Assembly: GCA_963974345.1 (NCBI GenBank)
Contig: CAXBBW010000011.1
Span: 1 to 64,000, forward strand
DNA from: RHLJ01 sp963974345
GTDB taxonomy: Bacteria; Bacteroidota; Rhodothermia; Balneolales; Balneolaceae
Direction of reading: 5' to 3'
Length of the DNA stretch: 64,000 bases
A model generated the notes under the pieces. That model was not told where the DNA came from, did not search any database, and was given only the letters and a program-made list of their open reading frames with translations. The translations under genes were made by a program, and so were the position numbers. Below, in pieces: positions 8,934 to 18,701 of this stretch; within the stretch, counting starts at the first letter, position 1; every line of letters begins with the position of its first letter.

Positions 8934-9677
8934 TTAGTACAGATTTAGGGCTTGAAGTGCTGCTTCAGCCGCTAATTGTTCTGCTTTCTTTTTACTTTTT
9001 CCAATACCAGTTCCTAATTCATTCTCACCAACTAGTACCGTAACTTCGAATGTTCTATTGTGCCCTGGACCAGATTCATTTATTGTTCGATAACTCGGAA
9101 GAGGAAGACGTTCCGCTTGAGTGTATTCAAGCAAAGCACTTTTATAGTTATCTACCGTATGAATGATTTCTTCAAAATTGACAAACTTGTCAAATACATA
9201 TTCTACAAATTGAAAAGCACTTGCGTACCCTTTCGTTATGTAAATTGCTGCTACAATAGATTCAAAAACATCAGCTAAAATACTATTTGATATCTTAGTA
9301 TTCCCCGACCTTTCACCCATTTCCATAAGTTCGTCTAAACCTAATTGAGTCGAAAAATTTGCTAGAGTTTCTCCTTTTACAAGCTTAGCTCTAATCTTAG
9401 TGAGAAATCCTTCGTCTTTTTTTGAGTATTTATTGAAAAGAATTTCTGCTGCAATTAAATCCAGTACAGCATCACCTAAAAACTCTAGACGTTCGTACGA
9501 ATCGTATTTCGCATATTGTTCTTGTGTTAACATTGATCGATGACGTAGTGCTCTTTGAAAAAGAGAAGTGTCTTCTATTTTAAGCCTAATAATTTTCTCG
9601 AGCCGTAGGATACGTTCGTCTTGAGAAGCAGTATCCTTGCCTATTTTAGCAAACAAAGATCTGATTGAAAAACGCAT
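8934..9677 (-). CDS. rnc: ribonuclease III
   Basis: An endonuclease that cleaves double-stranded RNA, processing pre-rRNA and some mRNAs. The catalytic signature ERLEFLGDAVLDL is at residues 62-74, with the second acidic cluster ILADVFESIVAAIY near 133-146. The C-terminal third is a double-stranded-RNA-binding domain ending in GKSKKKAEQLAAEAALQAL. At 247 residues it is normal length with a short N-terminal extension. It follows fabF by one base, an arrangement (acpP-fabF-rnc) shared by many bacteria. Confidence 0.95.
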   Translation of the reverse strand: MRFSIRSLFAKIGKDTASQDERILRLEKIIRLKIEDTSLFQRALRHRSMLTQEQYAKYDSYERLEFLGDAVLDLIAAEILFNKYSKKDEGFLTKIRAKLVKGETLANFSTQLGLDELMEMGERSGNTKISNSILADVFESIVAAIYITKGYASAFQFVEYVFDKFVNFEEIIHTVDNYKSALLEYTQAERLPLPSYRTINESGPGHNRTFEVTVLVGENELGTGIGKSKKKAEQLAAEAALQALNLY

Positions 9678-9678
9678 T

Positions 9679-10923
9679 CTAATTTTCGAATTTCTTAAAT
9701 ACTAGAGTAGAATTGTGTCCACCAAAACCGAAAGCATTATTAAGTGCATACTTAACATCTCGAACAACTGGTTCATTTGCAGTATAATTAAGATCACATT
9801 CCGGATCTTGGTTCTCAATATTAATAGTTGGAGGTACAGTGCCATGGTAAATGGCTAGTAAAGCAGCTACAGATTCAATAGCTCCAGCAGCCCCTAAAGT
9901 ATGCCCATGCATTGATTTGGTAGAATTTAAATTCATTTTCTTTGCATGCTCACCAAAAACTTTTTTAATAGAGTTTGTCTCAGCAACATCCCCTAATGGA
10001 GTTGATGTTCCATGCATATTAATATGGTCAACATCTTCTGGATTAATTTTTGCAGCTGTTAATGCATTATTCATTGCAAGCTGAACTCCTCCACCTTCAG
10101 GGTCAGGAGCTGTTATATGATATGCATCTGCTGAATAACCATACCCAACAATCTCACCGTAAATACGAGCTCCACGTTTTTTGGCAGCTTCGAGTTCTTC
10201 TAGTACAAAAATACCCGAACCTTCCCCAAGTACAAACCCATCTCTATCAGTATCGAAAGGACGTGATGCAGTTTCCGGGGAATCATTTCGAGTAGACATA
10301 GCTCTCATAGCATTAAAACCAGTAATACCTATTCCTGTTACAGGAGCTTCCGTTCCACCAGTAACTGCCATATCAGATTGCCCATACCTAATCATATCGT
10401 AGGCGATTCCAATATTATGAGAACCAGTTGCACATGCAGATACTGCACAGAAATTTGGTCCTCTAAATCCATAGCGAATAGAAATTTGACCCGCTACTAT
10501 ATCAGGAATTAGCATAGGGATAAAAAATGGCGAGACGCCTCTTGGTCCTCTCTCATGAAATGAAACAGATTGTTCGTAAAAGGTTTGCATCCCTCCGATT
10601 CCTGTTCCTACTGTAACTGCTACCCTATCTTTATTAATTTTCTCCAAATCAATACCAGAATCTTCAATTGCCTCTTTTGAGGCAACAAGTGCGTATTGAG
10701 CAACTAAATCAAGCCTTCGAGCTTCTTTGTGTTCGAAGTGATCTTTTGGATTGTAATCAACTAATTGAGCAGCAAATTTTGTAGAAAAATCGGTAGTATC
10801 AAAACGATCTATTAATCGCGCACCACTAGTGCCCGATAGTAACCCGTTCCAAAAAGCGGGAGCGCTCTCCCCTATAGGGGTAAGAGCGCCAATACCCGTT
10901 ATTACGACTCTGCGTTCACTCAT
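9679..10923 (-). CDS. fabF: beta-ketoacyl-ACP synthase II
   Basis: A condensing enzyme that extends acyl-ACP with malonyl-ACP in fatty-acid elongation. It has the thiolase fold, with the nucleophile in VSACATGSHN (Cys about 164), the first His in MHGTSTPLGD and the second in SMHGHTLGAAGA, which complete the Cys-His-His triad. The C-terminus NNAFGFGGHNSTLVF is characteristic. Its 414 residues are the full family length. It is 18 bases after acpP and one base before rnc in the fatty-acid cluster. Confidence 0.96.
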   Translation of the reverse strand: MSERRVVITGIGALTPIGESAPAFWNGLLSGTSGARLIDRFDTTDFSTKFAAQLVDYNPKDHFEHKEARRLDLVAQYALVASKEAIEDSGIDLEKINKDRVAVTVGTGIGGMQTFYEQSVSFHERGPRGVSPFFIPMLIPDIVAGQISIRYGFRGPNFCAVSACATGSHNIGIAYDMIRYGQSDMAVTGGTEAPVTGIGITGFNAMRAMSTRNDSPETASRPFDTDRDGFVLGEGSGIFVLEELEAAKKRGARIYGEIVGYGYSADAYHITAPDPEGGGVQLAMNNALTAAKINPEDVDHINMHGTSTPLGDVAETNSIKKVFGEHAKKMNLNSTKSMHGHTLGAAGAIESVAALLAIYHGTVPPTINIENQDPECDLNYTANEPVVRDVKYALNNAFGFGGHNSTLVFKKFEN

Positions 10924-10941
10924 AAGTAGTGGGAGAGTAAC

Positions 10942-11181
10942 TTAAGATAATTTACCTGAGATGTAGGTTGAAGCATCACCAACAGTAGCAATGTTCTCTG
11001 CATCTTCATCAGGAATACTCATATCGAATTCTTTCTCAAATTCCATAATTAACTCTACAGTATCGAGAGAGTCTGCACCTAGATCGTTAGTGAAATTAGC
11101 ATCAGCTGTAACTTCTGATTCGTCAACACCTAACTTATCTATGATAATTGCTTTTACTTTTGATTCAACATCTTGTGACAT
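10942..11181 (-). CDS. acpP: acyl carrier protein
   Basis: A 79-residue acidic four-helix carrier whose Ser38, in the motif GADSLDTVEL, receives the 4'-phosphopantetheine arm that carries growing acyl chains. All contacts typical of housekeeping ACP are present, including the acidic recognition helix after the serine. It lies between fabG and fabF in the fab cluster. The 82-base gap before it may hold its own ribosome binding site or promoter. Confidence 0.97.
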   Translation of the reverse strand: MSQDVESKVKAIIIDKLGVDESEVTADANFTNDLGADSLDTVELIMEFEKEFDMSIPDEDAENIATVGDASTYISGKLS

Positions 11182-11263
11182 AGTTTGTCCTATAATATTT
11201 ATTGGTAGTTTGATTTAAATAAAACTCGTTTAACATAAAAATTCATTTTTCTATCTGCAACAG

Positions 11264-12013
11264 CTACATAGCCATTCCGCCATCTACTCGAATTGTTTCA
11301 CCTGTAATGTATGTACTCATATCTGAGGCAAGAAAAACAACTACATCTGCAATTTCATCAGCATTACCAGCTCTTCCAAGTGGTGTGGCTTGCTTTATGC
11401 CTTCGAGTACTTTTTCATCGAGTGCATCAGTCATATCTGTTGTTATATAACCCGGAGCAATTACATTCGCTCTAATATTCCTAGAAGCTAATTCTTTAGC
11501 ATATGATTTAGTAAAGCCAATAATTCCAGCTTTTGAAGCTGAATAGTTACTCTGACCAGCGTTTCCTGAAATACCAACAACAGAACTTATATTAATAATT
11601 GATCCGCTTCGGTTTTTCATCATTGGGCGAGCTACAACTTTAGAGTAGTTAAAAATACTTTTAAGGTTAGTAGTAATTACATCATCCCACTGATCTTCAC
11701 TCATTCTTAAAATTAGATTGTCTTTTGTAATACCTGCATTATTTACAAGTACATCCAATTTTCCCCAATCTGCTATAATTTCATTTATCACTTTTTCTGC
11801 TTCCGAAAAATCTATTGCATCAGCTTGAATCGCTTTGGCTCTTCTGCCCATTCCTTCAATTTCAGCTTTTACAGCATTAGCTGCGTCTGCAGATCGAGCA
11901 TAAGTAACTGCTACATCTGCTCCAAATTCAGCCAATTTCAACGCAATTGCTTTTCCAATTCCACGACTACCGCCGGTAACTAAACACGTTTTCCCTTCTA
12001 GTGATAATCCCAT
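11264..12013 (-). CDS. fabG: 3-oxoacyl-ACP reductase
   Basis: NADPH-dependent reduction of beta-ketoacyl-ACP to the 3-hydroxy form. It is a short-chain dehydrogenase with the nucleotide motif VTGGSRGIGKA near residues 13-23, NNAGI, the catalytic Ser in NISSVVG and the YSASK motif. The segment after TPLGRAGNADEIA and the C-terminal TGETIRVDGGMAM are typical of FabG. The 249-residue length is normal. It lies seven bases downstream of fabD. Confidence 0.95.
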   Translation of the reverse strand: MGLSLEGKTCLVTGGSRGIGKAIALKLAEFGADVAVTYARSADAANAVKAEIEGMGRRAKAIQADAIDFSEAEKVINEIIADWGKLDVLVNNAGITKDNLILRMSEDQWDDVITTNLKSIFNYSKVVARPMMKNRSGSIINISSVVGISGNAGQSNYSASKAGIIGFTKSYAKELASRNIRANVIAPGYITTDMTDALDEKVLEGIKQATPLGRAGNADEIADVVVFLASDMSTYITGETIRVDGGMAM

Positions 12014-12020
12014 ATTCTTT

Positions 12021-12908
12021 TTATTGATGTCCTGAAGTTTCTGCTTTACGATCTGTTCGTTTAACTAATCCTTGCAACACTTTTCCAGGACCTACTTCAA
12101 CAAATGAAGTAGCTCCATCAGTGATCATATTACTAAGTGTTTGAGTCCAACGAACAGGATTTAATAATTGATTAAGAAGGTTTGATCTAATTTCTTCTAT
12201 ATCGGTAGTTGGTTTTGCAGTAAAATTACTATAAATCGGGCAGGATGGTGAGCTGATTTCTAAATTTTCGAGTTGCTCCCGTAATCCGTCCAAAGCTGGT
12301 TGCATAAGTGAAGAATGAAATGCTCCACTAACTGGCAATAACATCGCCATTCTTGCTCCCTGCTCTTTTGCAAGTTCGACTGCTTTCTCAACTGCTTCTA
12401 TATATCCTGAAATCACGAGCTGTCCTGGACAGTTATAGTTTGCAGCAACCACTTCTTTACCAGAAATAAGAGAGGCTTTTCCACAAACTTTTTCTACTTT
12501 TTCGTCTTCCATTCCGATAATTGCTGCCATAGTTCCAGGATTCTGAGTTCCTGCTTGTTGCATTAACTCTCCTCGACGGCGAACAATTTTGAGAGCGTCT
12601 TCAAAGCTAACTGCTTCACAGGCTACCAAGGCTGAAAATTCACCTAAACTATGACCAGCTACCATATCTGGAGTAAACCCCAAAGTTTTAAAAAGAGCGA
12701 CAGAGTGTAAGAAAATAGCAGGTTGAGTAAATTCGGTTTGCTTAAGTTTATCTTCAGGACCTTCAAACATGATAGATTTTATATCTATGCCCAAAATTTT
12801 ATTCGCTTGATCTATATATTCAGCAAATTCAACATTAGAATCATAATGCTCTTTACCCATTCCAATAAATTGAGATCCTTGCCCTGGAAATAAATATGCG
12901 GTACTCAT
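12021..12908 (-). CDS. fabD: malonyl-CoA:ACP transacylase
   Basis: Transfers malonyl groups from CoA to ACP to supply elongation. The N-terminal FPGQGSQ oxyanion motif, the nucleophile in GHSLGE (Ser about 87) and the catalytic His in SGAFHSSLM (about 196) are visible, followed by VGPGKVLQGL near the C-terminus. The 295-residue length is normal. It follows fabH with one base between stop and start, consistent with tight co-expression. Confidence 0.95.
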   Translation of the reverse strand: MSTAYLFPGQGSQFIGMGKEHYDSNVEFAEYIDQANKILGIDIKSIMFEGPEDKLKQTEFTQPAIFLHSVALFKTLGFTPDMVAGHSLGEFSALVACEAVSFEDALKIVRRRGELMQQAGTQNPGTMAAIIGMEDEKVEKVCGKASLISGKEVVAANYNCPGQLVISGYIEAVEKAVELAKEQGARMAMLLPVSGAFHSSLMQPALDGLREQLENLEISSPSCPIYSNFTAKPTTDIEEIRSNLLNQLLNPVRWTQTLSNMITDGATSFVEVGPGKVLQGLVKRTDRKAETSGHQ

Positions 12909-12909
12909 A

Positions 12910-13899
12910 TTATATACTCCACTTTACGTAAACTGAACCCCAAGTAAAACCACCACCAAAAGCAGCTAATACTAAGTTATCATCTTTTTTGAGCTTGTCT
13001 TTCCAATCATACAAACATAAAGGAATGGTACCTGCTGTCGTATTCCCATATTTATTTATATTAATCATCACTTTATCAGAAGAAACACCCATTCGATTTG
13101 CTGTCGCATCAATAATACGTAGATTAGCTTGATGAGGAACTAACCATGCAACATCCTCTGGAGTTAGATTATTTTTTTGCATGATTTCTAAAGAAACATC
13201 AGCCATTCCCATTGTAGCTTTTTTAAATACAGCTCTACCTTCTTGACGAATTGAGTGCATTCTTGCGTCTACAGTTTCATGAGATGCTGGGCGTAAACTT
13301 CCCCCAGCTGGTTGGTAAAGAGCTCCATTTGTATCTCCTTCTGTATAATGAATATTGTCGATTATCCCGGTCTCATCTTCAGATATTTCCAAAAGAACTG
13401 CTCCTGCTCCATCACCAAATAAAATACATGTCGAACGATCAGTATAATCTAAAATAGATGACATTTTATCTGCACCAATAACCAATACTTTTTTAGCCAT
13501 TCCTCCCTGTATATAGGAAGCACCTGTAGTAAGCGCGTAAAGAAAACCAGAGCATGCGGCTGAAATATCAAATGCAAAAGCATTTTTAGCACCAATTTTT
13601 TCTTGTACAAGACAAGCCGTAGCAGGGAATAAATAATCAGGAGTAACAGTAGCTACTATAATTAAGTCCACTTCATCAGGTGAAACACCTGCGTGTTCTA
13701 ATGCTTCTTGAGCAGCATTTGCCGCCATGTATGAAGTAGCTTTATCTGGATCTTTTAGAATTCTTCGTTCAGAAATCCCTGTTCTTGTTCTAATCCATTC
13801 ATCATTAGTATCAACCAATTTTTCAAGATCGAAATTCGTTAACCTATCTTCTGGCAGAAAATGTCCTACTGAAGAAATCTTAGCTCTTTGTACTTCCAT
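12910..13899 (-). CDS. fabH: beta-ketoacyl-ACP synthase III
   Basis: Starts fatty-acid synthesis by condensing a short acyl-CoA primer with malonyl-ACP. The nucleophile is in DISAACSGF (Cys about 116), with the His and Asn in VPHQANLRI and NKYGNTTAGT. The N-terminal TNDEWIRTRTGI motif is diagnostic. Its 329 residues match the family. It sits between plsX and fabD, the usual order. Primer preference (straight or branched) cannot be read from the sequence. Confidence 0.95.
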   Translation of the reverse strand: MEVQRAKISSVGHFLPEDRLTNFDLEKLVDTNDEWIRTRTGISERRILKDPDKATSYMAANAAQEALEHAGVSPDEVDLIIVATVTPDYLFPATACLVQEKIGAKNAFAFDISAACSGFLYALTTGASYIQGGMAKKVLVIGADKMSSILDYTDRSTCILFGDGAGAVLLEISEDETGIIDNIHYTEGDTNGALYQPAGGSLRPASHETVDARMHSIRQEGRAVFKKATMGMADVSLEIMQKNNLTPEDVAWLVPHQANLRIIDATANRMGVSSDKVMININKYGNTTAGTIPLCLYDWKDKLKKDDNLVLAAFGGGFTWGSVYVKWSI

Positions 13900-13912
13900 A
13901 AGTAAATCTAAG

Positions 13913-14896
13913 TCAATTTAGAGATGCGACAATTTTGCCATTAACGTCGTTTTCAACGCAACTAATGGCTCCTTTAATCATATTTTTGATTGCAAGAGGA
14001 GTACTTCCGCCGTGTCCAACAATACTTACTCCATCTACTCCAAGAAAAGGAATTCCCCCAACTGTTTCATAATTAAATGGAGCCATAGCTGATTTTAATA
14101 TTTTTTGAGCAGCTAATACCTGTTCTACTTCCATATCCAATTTTTGAACTGCTGCTTTTACTAACATCATTATTGTTTCGGGAATTGATTCTCCAAGCTT
14201 TAGAACAATATTACCTACCAACCCATCCGTTAAGTAAACATCTGCTTTGCCAGAAAATATATCTCTACCTTCGACATTACCAATGAAGCCTTCTAAAGAT
14301 TTAAGGTGATGATGAATTTCCTTTAGCTCATCTGTTCCCTTTTCATCTTCTTCTCCAACATTAAGCAAGCCAACCTTAGGATCTTTAATACCTAAAATTT
14401 GTTCGCAGAAAATCTGTCCCATTTTTGAAAACTGGAATGCCATTTCTGGTTTAATTTCTAGATTTGCACCAGCGTCAACTATAAGTCTAAACCCTTTTAA
14501 TGTAGGATAATAAGCTGCAATAGTAGGCCGGGAAACCCCTTTAAGTTTTCCAAGAATAAAAATAGATGCCGCTAATAATGCTCCGGTGTTACCAGCGCTT
14601 ACAAAAGCGTCACACTTGCCAGCTTTGTGAAGACTTAATCCAATTACAATAGATGAATTGCGTTTATTTCTAACAGCAGTGGTCGGAGATTCCTCCATCC
14701 CAATAATTTCAGGAGCATCCTGAATAATTACTCTTGAAGAATCGTATTCATGATTAGCTAATTCAGCCTTAATAGAATCTTCAGGTCCAACAAGAATAAC
14801 TGAAAGTGCCTGATCTTCAGCAATAGCTGATAAAGCACCTTCAACAGGGTTTTTTGGGAAATAATCACCACCGGCCGCATCTACTGCAACTATCAT
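13913..14896 (-). CDS. plsX: phosphate acyltransferase PlsX
   Basis: Converts acyl-ACP to acyl-phosphate, which feeds PlsY for phosphatidic acid synthesis. The N-terminus VAVDAAGGDYFPKNPVEGAL, the central VSAGNTGALLAA segment, VDAGAN and LTDGLVGNI are typical. The 327-residue length is normal. It is seven bases after rpmF and precedes fabH, the widespread rpmF-plsX-fabH arrangement linking ribosome and lipid synthesis. A peripheral membrane protein. Confidence 0.94.
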   Translation of the reverse strand: MIVAVDAAGGDYFPKNPVEGALSAIAEDQALSVILVGPEDSIKAELANHEYDSSRVIIQDAPEIIGMEESPTTAVRNKRNSSIVIGLSLHKAGKCDAFVSAGNTGALLAASIFILGKLKGVSRPTIAAYYPTLKGFRLIVDAGANLEIKPEMAFQFSKMGQIFCEQILGIKDPKVGLLNVGEEDEKGTDELKEIHHHLKSLEGFIGNVEGRDIFSGKADVYLTDGLVGNIVLKLGESIPETIMMLVKAAVQKLDMEVEQVLAAQKILKSAMAPFNYETVGGIPFLGVDGVSIVGHGGSTPLAIKNMIKGAISCVENDVNGKIVASLN

Positions 14897-14903
14897 AAGC
14901 AGA

Positions 14904-15083
14904 TTAGTTAGATACGTTAACTACCTGTCTTCCTCTATAATACCCACATTCTGGGCAAGCATGGTGATATTTATGAAACGAACCGCAGTTCGAGCATTTT
15001 GCAAGAGTAACATCAGAAATTGCATGATGCGCTCGTCTTTGGTCTCTTCGGGCTTTCGAAGTTTTTCGTTTAGGATGTGCCAT
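14904..15083 (-). CDS. rpmF: 50S ribosomal protein L32
   Basis: A 59-residue basic ribosomal protein found by translating the gap between yceD and plsX. It begins MAHPKRKTSKARRDQRRAHH and has a zinc-ribbon pair, CSNCGS near residues 30-35 and CPECGYYRG near 43-51. Both match the L32 family, and the CxxC pairs show the zinc-binding form. The ATG lies 15 bases after the yceD stop codon, and its stop is seven bases before plsX. Position and sequence agree. Confidence 0.97.
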   Translation of the reverse strand: MAHPKRKTSKARRDQRRAHHAISDVTLAKCSNCGSFHKYHHACPECGYYRGRQVVNVSN

Positions 15084-15098
15084 TATTCTACCTTAGTA

Positions 15099-15605
15099 TT
15101 ATTTCTTTAAATCTTTCAATGCGTCCCATCTAGGATCGATGTTTTCACCTTCTTGATCGTTGTCACTTTCCCCAAATTGTTGGGTTTGAAACTCAATCGG
15201 GTTACCATCTTCATCCAAAAAACGGGGATGTAATTTCTTTGCTGGAAGACTCACAAGGATTGTGTCTAACACATCTTGCTCAATGTCTATTTGTTGTGAT
15301 GCTATATCAATATTCCTAATGGATCCATTTTCGTCTGCCGATTCTTCTATCTTTTCTTGTTTAAAAAGAATTTCATAATTCTGATTTACTTCAAAATCAA
15401 AAGTATCTAGAGATCGATCACAAATTAACTCAACAATTACGTCGAATGTCAATTTAGTTTGGATAAAATGAAGCGTTCTATTGAACTCAATATCTATGGT
15501 TCCGCTTTTTAGCTTAACCTCATCTAAATTGAGAACTCCAGCTTTTAGCTGAAGCTTTCGCTCACTTTTACCTTCAGGAATTTCAAAGATCTTAAACTTA
15601 AACAT
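15099..15605 (-). CDS. yceD: YceD/DUF177 family protein
   Basis: A 168-residue protein of the DUF177 family, nearly always encoded directly before rpmF as here. The conserved core CDRSLDTFDFEVNQNYEILF near residues 82-101 matches the family, although the CxxC-type pair usual in many members is reduced to a single visible Cys here. The acidic C-terminus contains DPRWDALKDLKK, the typical ending. Members have been linked to 23S rRNA accumulation and ribosome assembly. The precise role in this organism is inferred. Confidence 0.8.
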   Translation of the reverse strand: MFKFKIFEIPEGKSERKLQLKAGVLNLDEVKLKSGTIDIEFNRTLHFIQTKLTFDVIVELICDRSLDTFDFEVNQNYEILFKQEKIEESADENGSIRNIDIASQQIDIEQDVLDTILVSLPAKKLHPRFLDEDGNPIEFQTQQFGESDNDQEGENIDPRWDALKDLKK

Positions 15606-15658
15606 AATTTGTCTTCTTAACAGCTAACAAAGATAAGGATATTACGCTTGTTGTACAA

Positions 15659-16294
15659 TCAATTAAACAAACCATAGAGTCTTTGCTCTATTAAACCAAT
15701 TACTTTACCTAAATCTTCAGGATCGTTTACAAAATCAAGGTCATCAGTGTCAATTATCAGCTTTTCATACGGATATCGGTCGATCCAGTCTTCATAAAGT
15801 CGATTAAGTCTTTCTAAGTAATCGATTCGAATACTGTTCTCGTAATCCCTTCCGCGCTGCTGAATTTGCCTTACTAGTGTAGGTACTTGCGCGCGAAGAT
15901 AAATCAAAAGATCAGGAGGGCGTAAGTAATGACTCATTTCGTGAAAAAGAGCTTCATAATTAGCAAAATCACGATCACTCATTAAATTCATTTCATGTAG
16001 ATTTTTTGCAAAAATCTCAACGTCTTCGTAAATCGTTCTGTCTTGAATTAGGCTAATATCTTGTTCGAGCATCTCTTTTTGATGCCTAAACCTACTTGAA
16101 AGAAAATAAATCTGTAAATTAAAACTCCAGCGAAGCATATCTTCATAAAAATCGGCCAAATACGGATTGTCTTCTACTGATTCGTAAAATGCTTCCCAAT
16201 TGAAATGCTTTGATAGCAATCCAGTTAAAGATGATTTACCAGCCCCAATATTTCCAGCTACAGCAATATATTTTGCGCCTTTCTTTTCTTCCAC
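15659..16294 (-). CDS. deoxynucleoside kinase
   Basis: A deoxyadenosine/deoxyguanosine-kinase-like salvage enzyme that phosphorylates deoxynucleosides with ATP. It has a P-loop AGNIGAGKSSLT near residues 14-25, the IQDRTIYEDVEIFA lid and substrate region and RGRDYENSI with the LID arginine. The 211-residue length is normal. The start is GTG; no ATG precedes the P-loop in a useful position. It lies eight bases after pgi. The base specificity is not clear from sequence. Confidence 0.88.
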   Translation of the reverse strand: MEEKKGAKYIAVAGNIGAGKSSLTGLLSKHFNWEAFYESVEDNPYLADFYEDMLRWSFNLQIYFLSSRFRHQKEMLEQDISLIQDRTIYEDVEIFAKNLHEMNLMSDRDFANYEALFHEMSHYLRPPDLLIYLRAQVPTLVRQIQQRGRDYENSIRIDYLERLNRLYEDWIDRYPYEKLIIDTDDLDFVNDPEDLGKVIGLIEQRLYGLFN

Positions 16295-16302
16295 AGTATT
16301 TA

Positions 16303-17595
16303 TTACCCTTCTTTTCCTAATAGTCGGTACATCGCTTTTTTATAATCTTCCACACCAGGTTGATTAAAAGGATTTACACCAAGACTATATACAAATACTC
16401 CTGTTAATAGTTCAAAGAAGTAAATCAAAGCACCAATACATTCCTCATTTAGAGCTTTTATTGAGATATTTACTATTGGTACATCTCCTTCTTGATGAGC
16501 TTCTGTAGTTCCGAGTCGAGCATTCCTATTAATCTCATGAAATGATTTACCTGCAAGATAATTCAGCTTATCATCATTGCCTTCAATCTCTGTTACTTCT
16601 AGTTTTGAGAAGGGTTTTTCAACGATTATAAATGTTTCCATTACACTGCGCTGACCTTGTTGAATAAACTGACCAAGACTATGTAAATCTGTTGAATAAG
16701 AAGCTACAGCTGGAAATATTCCTTTTCCCTCCTTCCCCTCACTTTCACCGAGTAATTGTTGAATCCAAGCTCCTAAGGAAGCTAACTCAGGTTCAAAACT
16801 AGCAAAAACATCGATTGTTTTTCCTTCTTCGTGTAGTGCATGTCTAAGAGCTGCATATTCTACAATTTCTTCTGCGTCGTCTTCATATTTCTGAAAAGCT
16901 GAAACTGCTCCGTAAAAAAGAGTTTTCACATCAATCCCAGCTACAGCAATAGGGAGTAATCCTACTGGGGTGAGAACAGAAAATCGTCCACCTACATCAT
17001 CAGGTATTACAAATTTCTTATATTTTTTAATTTCAATTTGAGGATTAAGAATTCCCCCTTCTTTACTAGTGGTACAAATAATCCTTTCAGTGGCATCTTC
17101 TGGATGTAATTCTTCTATTACTTCTCTAATAGCTCTAAAAGACAGTGCAGGCTCAAGTGTAGAACCCGATTTCGAAATTATATTTAAATAAATACTTTTG
17201 GATGAGCCATCTTCTTTTGGAGCTTTCAGGTGTTTCAAAAGTTCACTAAGGTATTTTCCCCCCATATGATGTCCTGCATAAATGATTTCAGGACCATTCT
17301 TTTTAAAGTGAGGCGAAAGAGCATCAATTACTGCTTTTGCTCCTAAATATGAACCTCCAATTCCACAAATAATAAAAATATCAGCTTTTGATCTAATCGA
17401 TTCAGCTAGTTGAGTAATTTCTTCAAGTTCAGCATCATTTGGTTTTGCGAGAATATCTCTCCAACCTAACCATTCAGAGCCTGGGCCAGTCTTTGTTTGT
17501 ACTTGTTTCAGCCCTATATCTGCTCTTGTTCTTGATTTGATATAGACCTCATCATTTAAAAATGATCTGGCTATTCTAATATCACAATTAATCAT
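16303..17595 (-). CDS. pgi: glucose-6-phosphate isomerase
   Basis: Interconverts glucose-6-phosphate and fructose-6-phosphate. The 430-residue length is that of the shorter Bacillus-type PGI. Signatures include ICGIGGSYLGAKA, the phosphate-binding ISKSGSTLEPALSFR, the catalytic QQLLGESEGK and the C-terminal NPFNQPGVEDYKK. It follows pfkA by 11 bases, so two successive glycolytic steps are encoded together, followed by the nucleoside kinase. Confidence 0.95.
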   Translation of the reverse strand: MINCDIRIARSFLNDEVYIKSRTRADIGLKQVQTKTGPGSEWLGWRDILAKPNDAELEEITQLAESIRSKADIFIICGIGGSYLGAKAVIDALSPHFKKNGPEIIYAGHHMGGKYLSELLKHLKAPKEDGSSKSIYLNIISKSGSTLEPALSFRAIREVIEELHPEDATERIICTTSKEGGILNPQIEIKKYKKFVIPDDVGGRFSVLTPVGLLPIAVAGIDVKTLFYGAVSAFQKYEDDAEEIVEYAALRHALHEEGKTIDVFASFEPELASLGAWIQQLLGESEGKEGKGIFPAVASYSTDLHSLGQFIQQGQRSVMETFIIVEKPFSKLEVTEIEGNDDKLNYLAGKSFHEINRNARLGTTEAHQEGDVPIVNISIKALNEECIGALIYFFELLTGVFVYSLGVNPFNQPGVEDYKKAMYRLLGKEG

Positions 17596-17606
17596 TTTAA
17601 AACCTT

Positions 17607-18596
17607 TTATCTTAGTAATTTCGCTAATTCAATTAAAGCATAATCTAAAGTCTTTTTCTTAGATACAGCTACTCTCATTGGAGTTATTTTTAGCGCATTG
17701 TTAACTATTCCCACCATAACTTCACTATGACCTTCCAATAAAACTTTTACAGCGGCTGCGCCAAGTCTACTTGCAAGTACTCGATCATGAGCAGAAGGTG
17801 TTCCTCCTCTTTGAATATGACCTAGTATGCAAACCTTCATATCATATTGCTTAAAATCGTCTTTAATTTTTTCCGCAAGTTTAAGAGCTCCACCAGTTTC
17901 ATCTCCCTCTGCTACAACTATCAGACTGCTTCTTTTTTGCTCTTTAAGCATATTTTTGAGCTGAGACTTAATCTCATTTATATCTGTAAGCTCTTCTGGC
18001 AATAATGCTAACTCTGCCCCACAAGCAATTGCTGTTTCTAATGCAATAAAGCCAGTATCTCTTCCCATCACTTCAACTAAAAACATTCGCTCGTGAGCAT
18101 CGGCTGTGTCACGGATTTTATCGATGGCTTCTAATGCGGTATTTAGTGCAGTATCGTACCCGATTGTTTCATCAGTTCCAATAATATCATTATCAATTGT
18201 ACCGGGAATCCCAACTACATTTACACCATGTTCTTTACTAAGAATATTTGCACCAGTAAAAGTACCGTCTCCGCCAATAACCACTAGAGCATCAATATTA
18301 CGCTCTTTAAGTTGAGTTGCAGCTTTTGCACGCCCCTCTTCCGTTCTAAATTCTACAGAGCGAGCTGATTTTAATATTGTACCACCGCGTTGAATTATAT
18401 TTGATACAAAAGTAGAATTAACTTTTTCAAACTCTCCATCAATAAGCCCTTGGTAGCCATGGAATACCGCATATGTTTCAATATTATATGCTGATCCCGC
18501 TCGAACTACAGCTCTAACAGCTGCATTCATGCCTGGAGAATCTCCTCCACTAGTTAATACTGCAATTGTCTTAATTTCAGACACTGGTTCTATCAT
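17607..18596 (-). CDS. pfkA: ATP-dependent 6-phosphofructokinase
   Basis: Phosphorylates fructose-6-phosphate to the 1,6-bisphosphate. The N-terminal LTSGGDSPGMNAAVRA, the GGDGTFTGA motif and the catalytic PGTIDNDI are present. Gly after GGD and Gly in PGTIDND mark the ATP-using type, whereas pyrophosphate-dependent enzymes carry Asp and Lys there. The 329-residue length fits a bacterial PFK. It is first in the pfkA-pgi-kinase run and is divergent from the polyprenyl synthase gene, with about 100 bases shared for promoters. Confidence 0.95.
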   Translation of the reverse strand: MIEPVSEIKTIAVLTSGGDSPGMNAAVRAVVRAGSAYNIETYAVFHGYQGLIDGEFEKVNSTFVSNIIQRGGTILKSARSVEFRTEEGRAKAATQLKERNIDALVVIGGDGTFTGANILSKEHGVNVVGIPGTIDNDIIGTDETIGYDTALNTALEAIDKIRDTADAHERMFLVEVMGRDTGFIALETAIACGAELALLPEELTDINEIKSQLKNMLKEQKRSSLIVVAEGDETGGALKLAEKIKDDFKQYDMKVCILGHIQRGGTPSAHDRVLASRLGAAAVKVLLEGHSEVMVGIVNNALKITPMRVAVSKKKTLDYALIELAKLLR

Positions 18597-18701
18597 AAGA
18601 ATTAATAAGAATGAGTTGAGTAAGAATAACCCCTAAATATTTGTTAAGGATATTAACTAAATTTAGGCATAGCCAAGTTTAAGAAAATTTGAACACTTTT
18701 G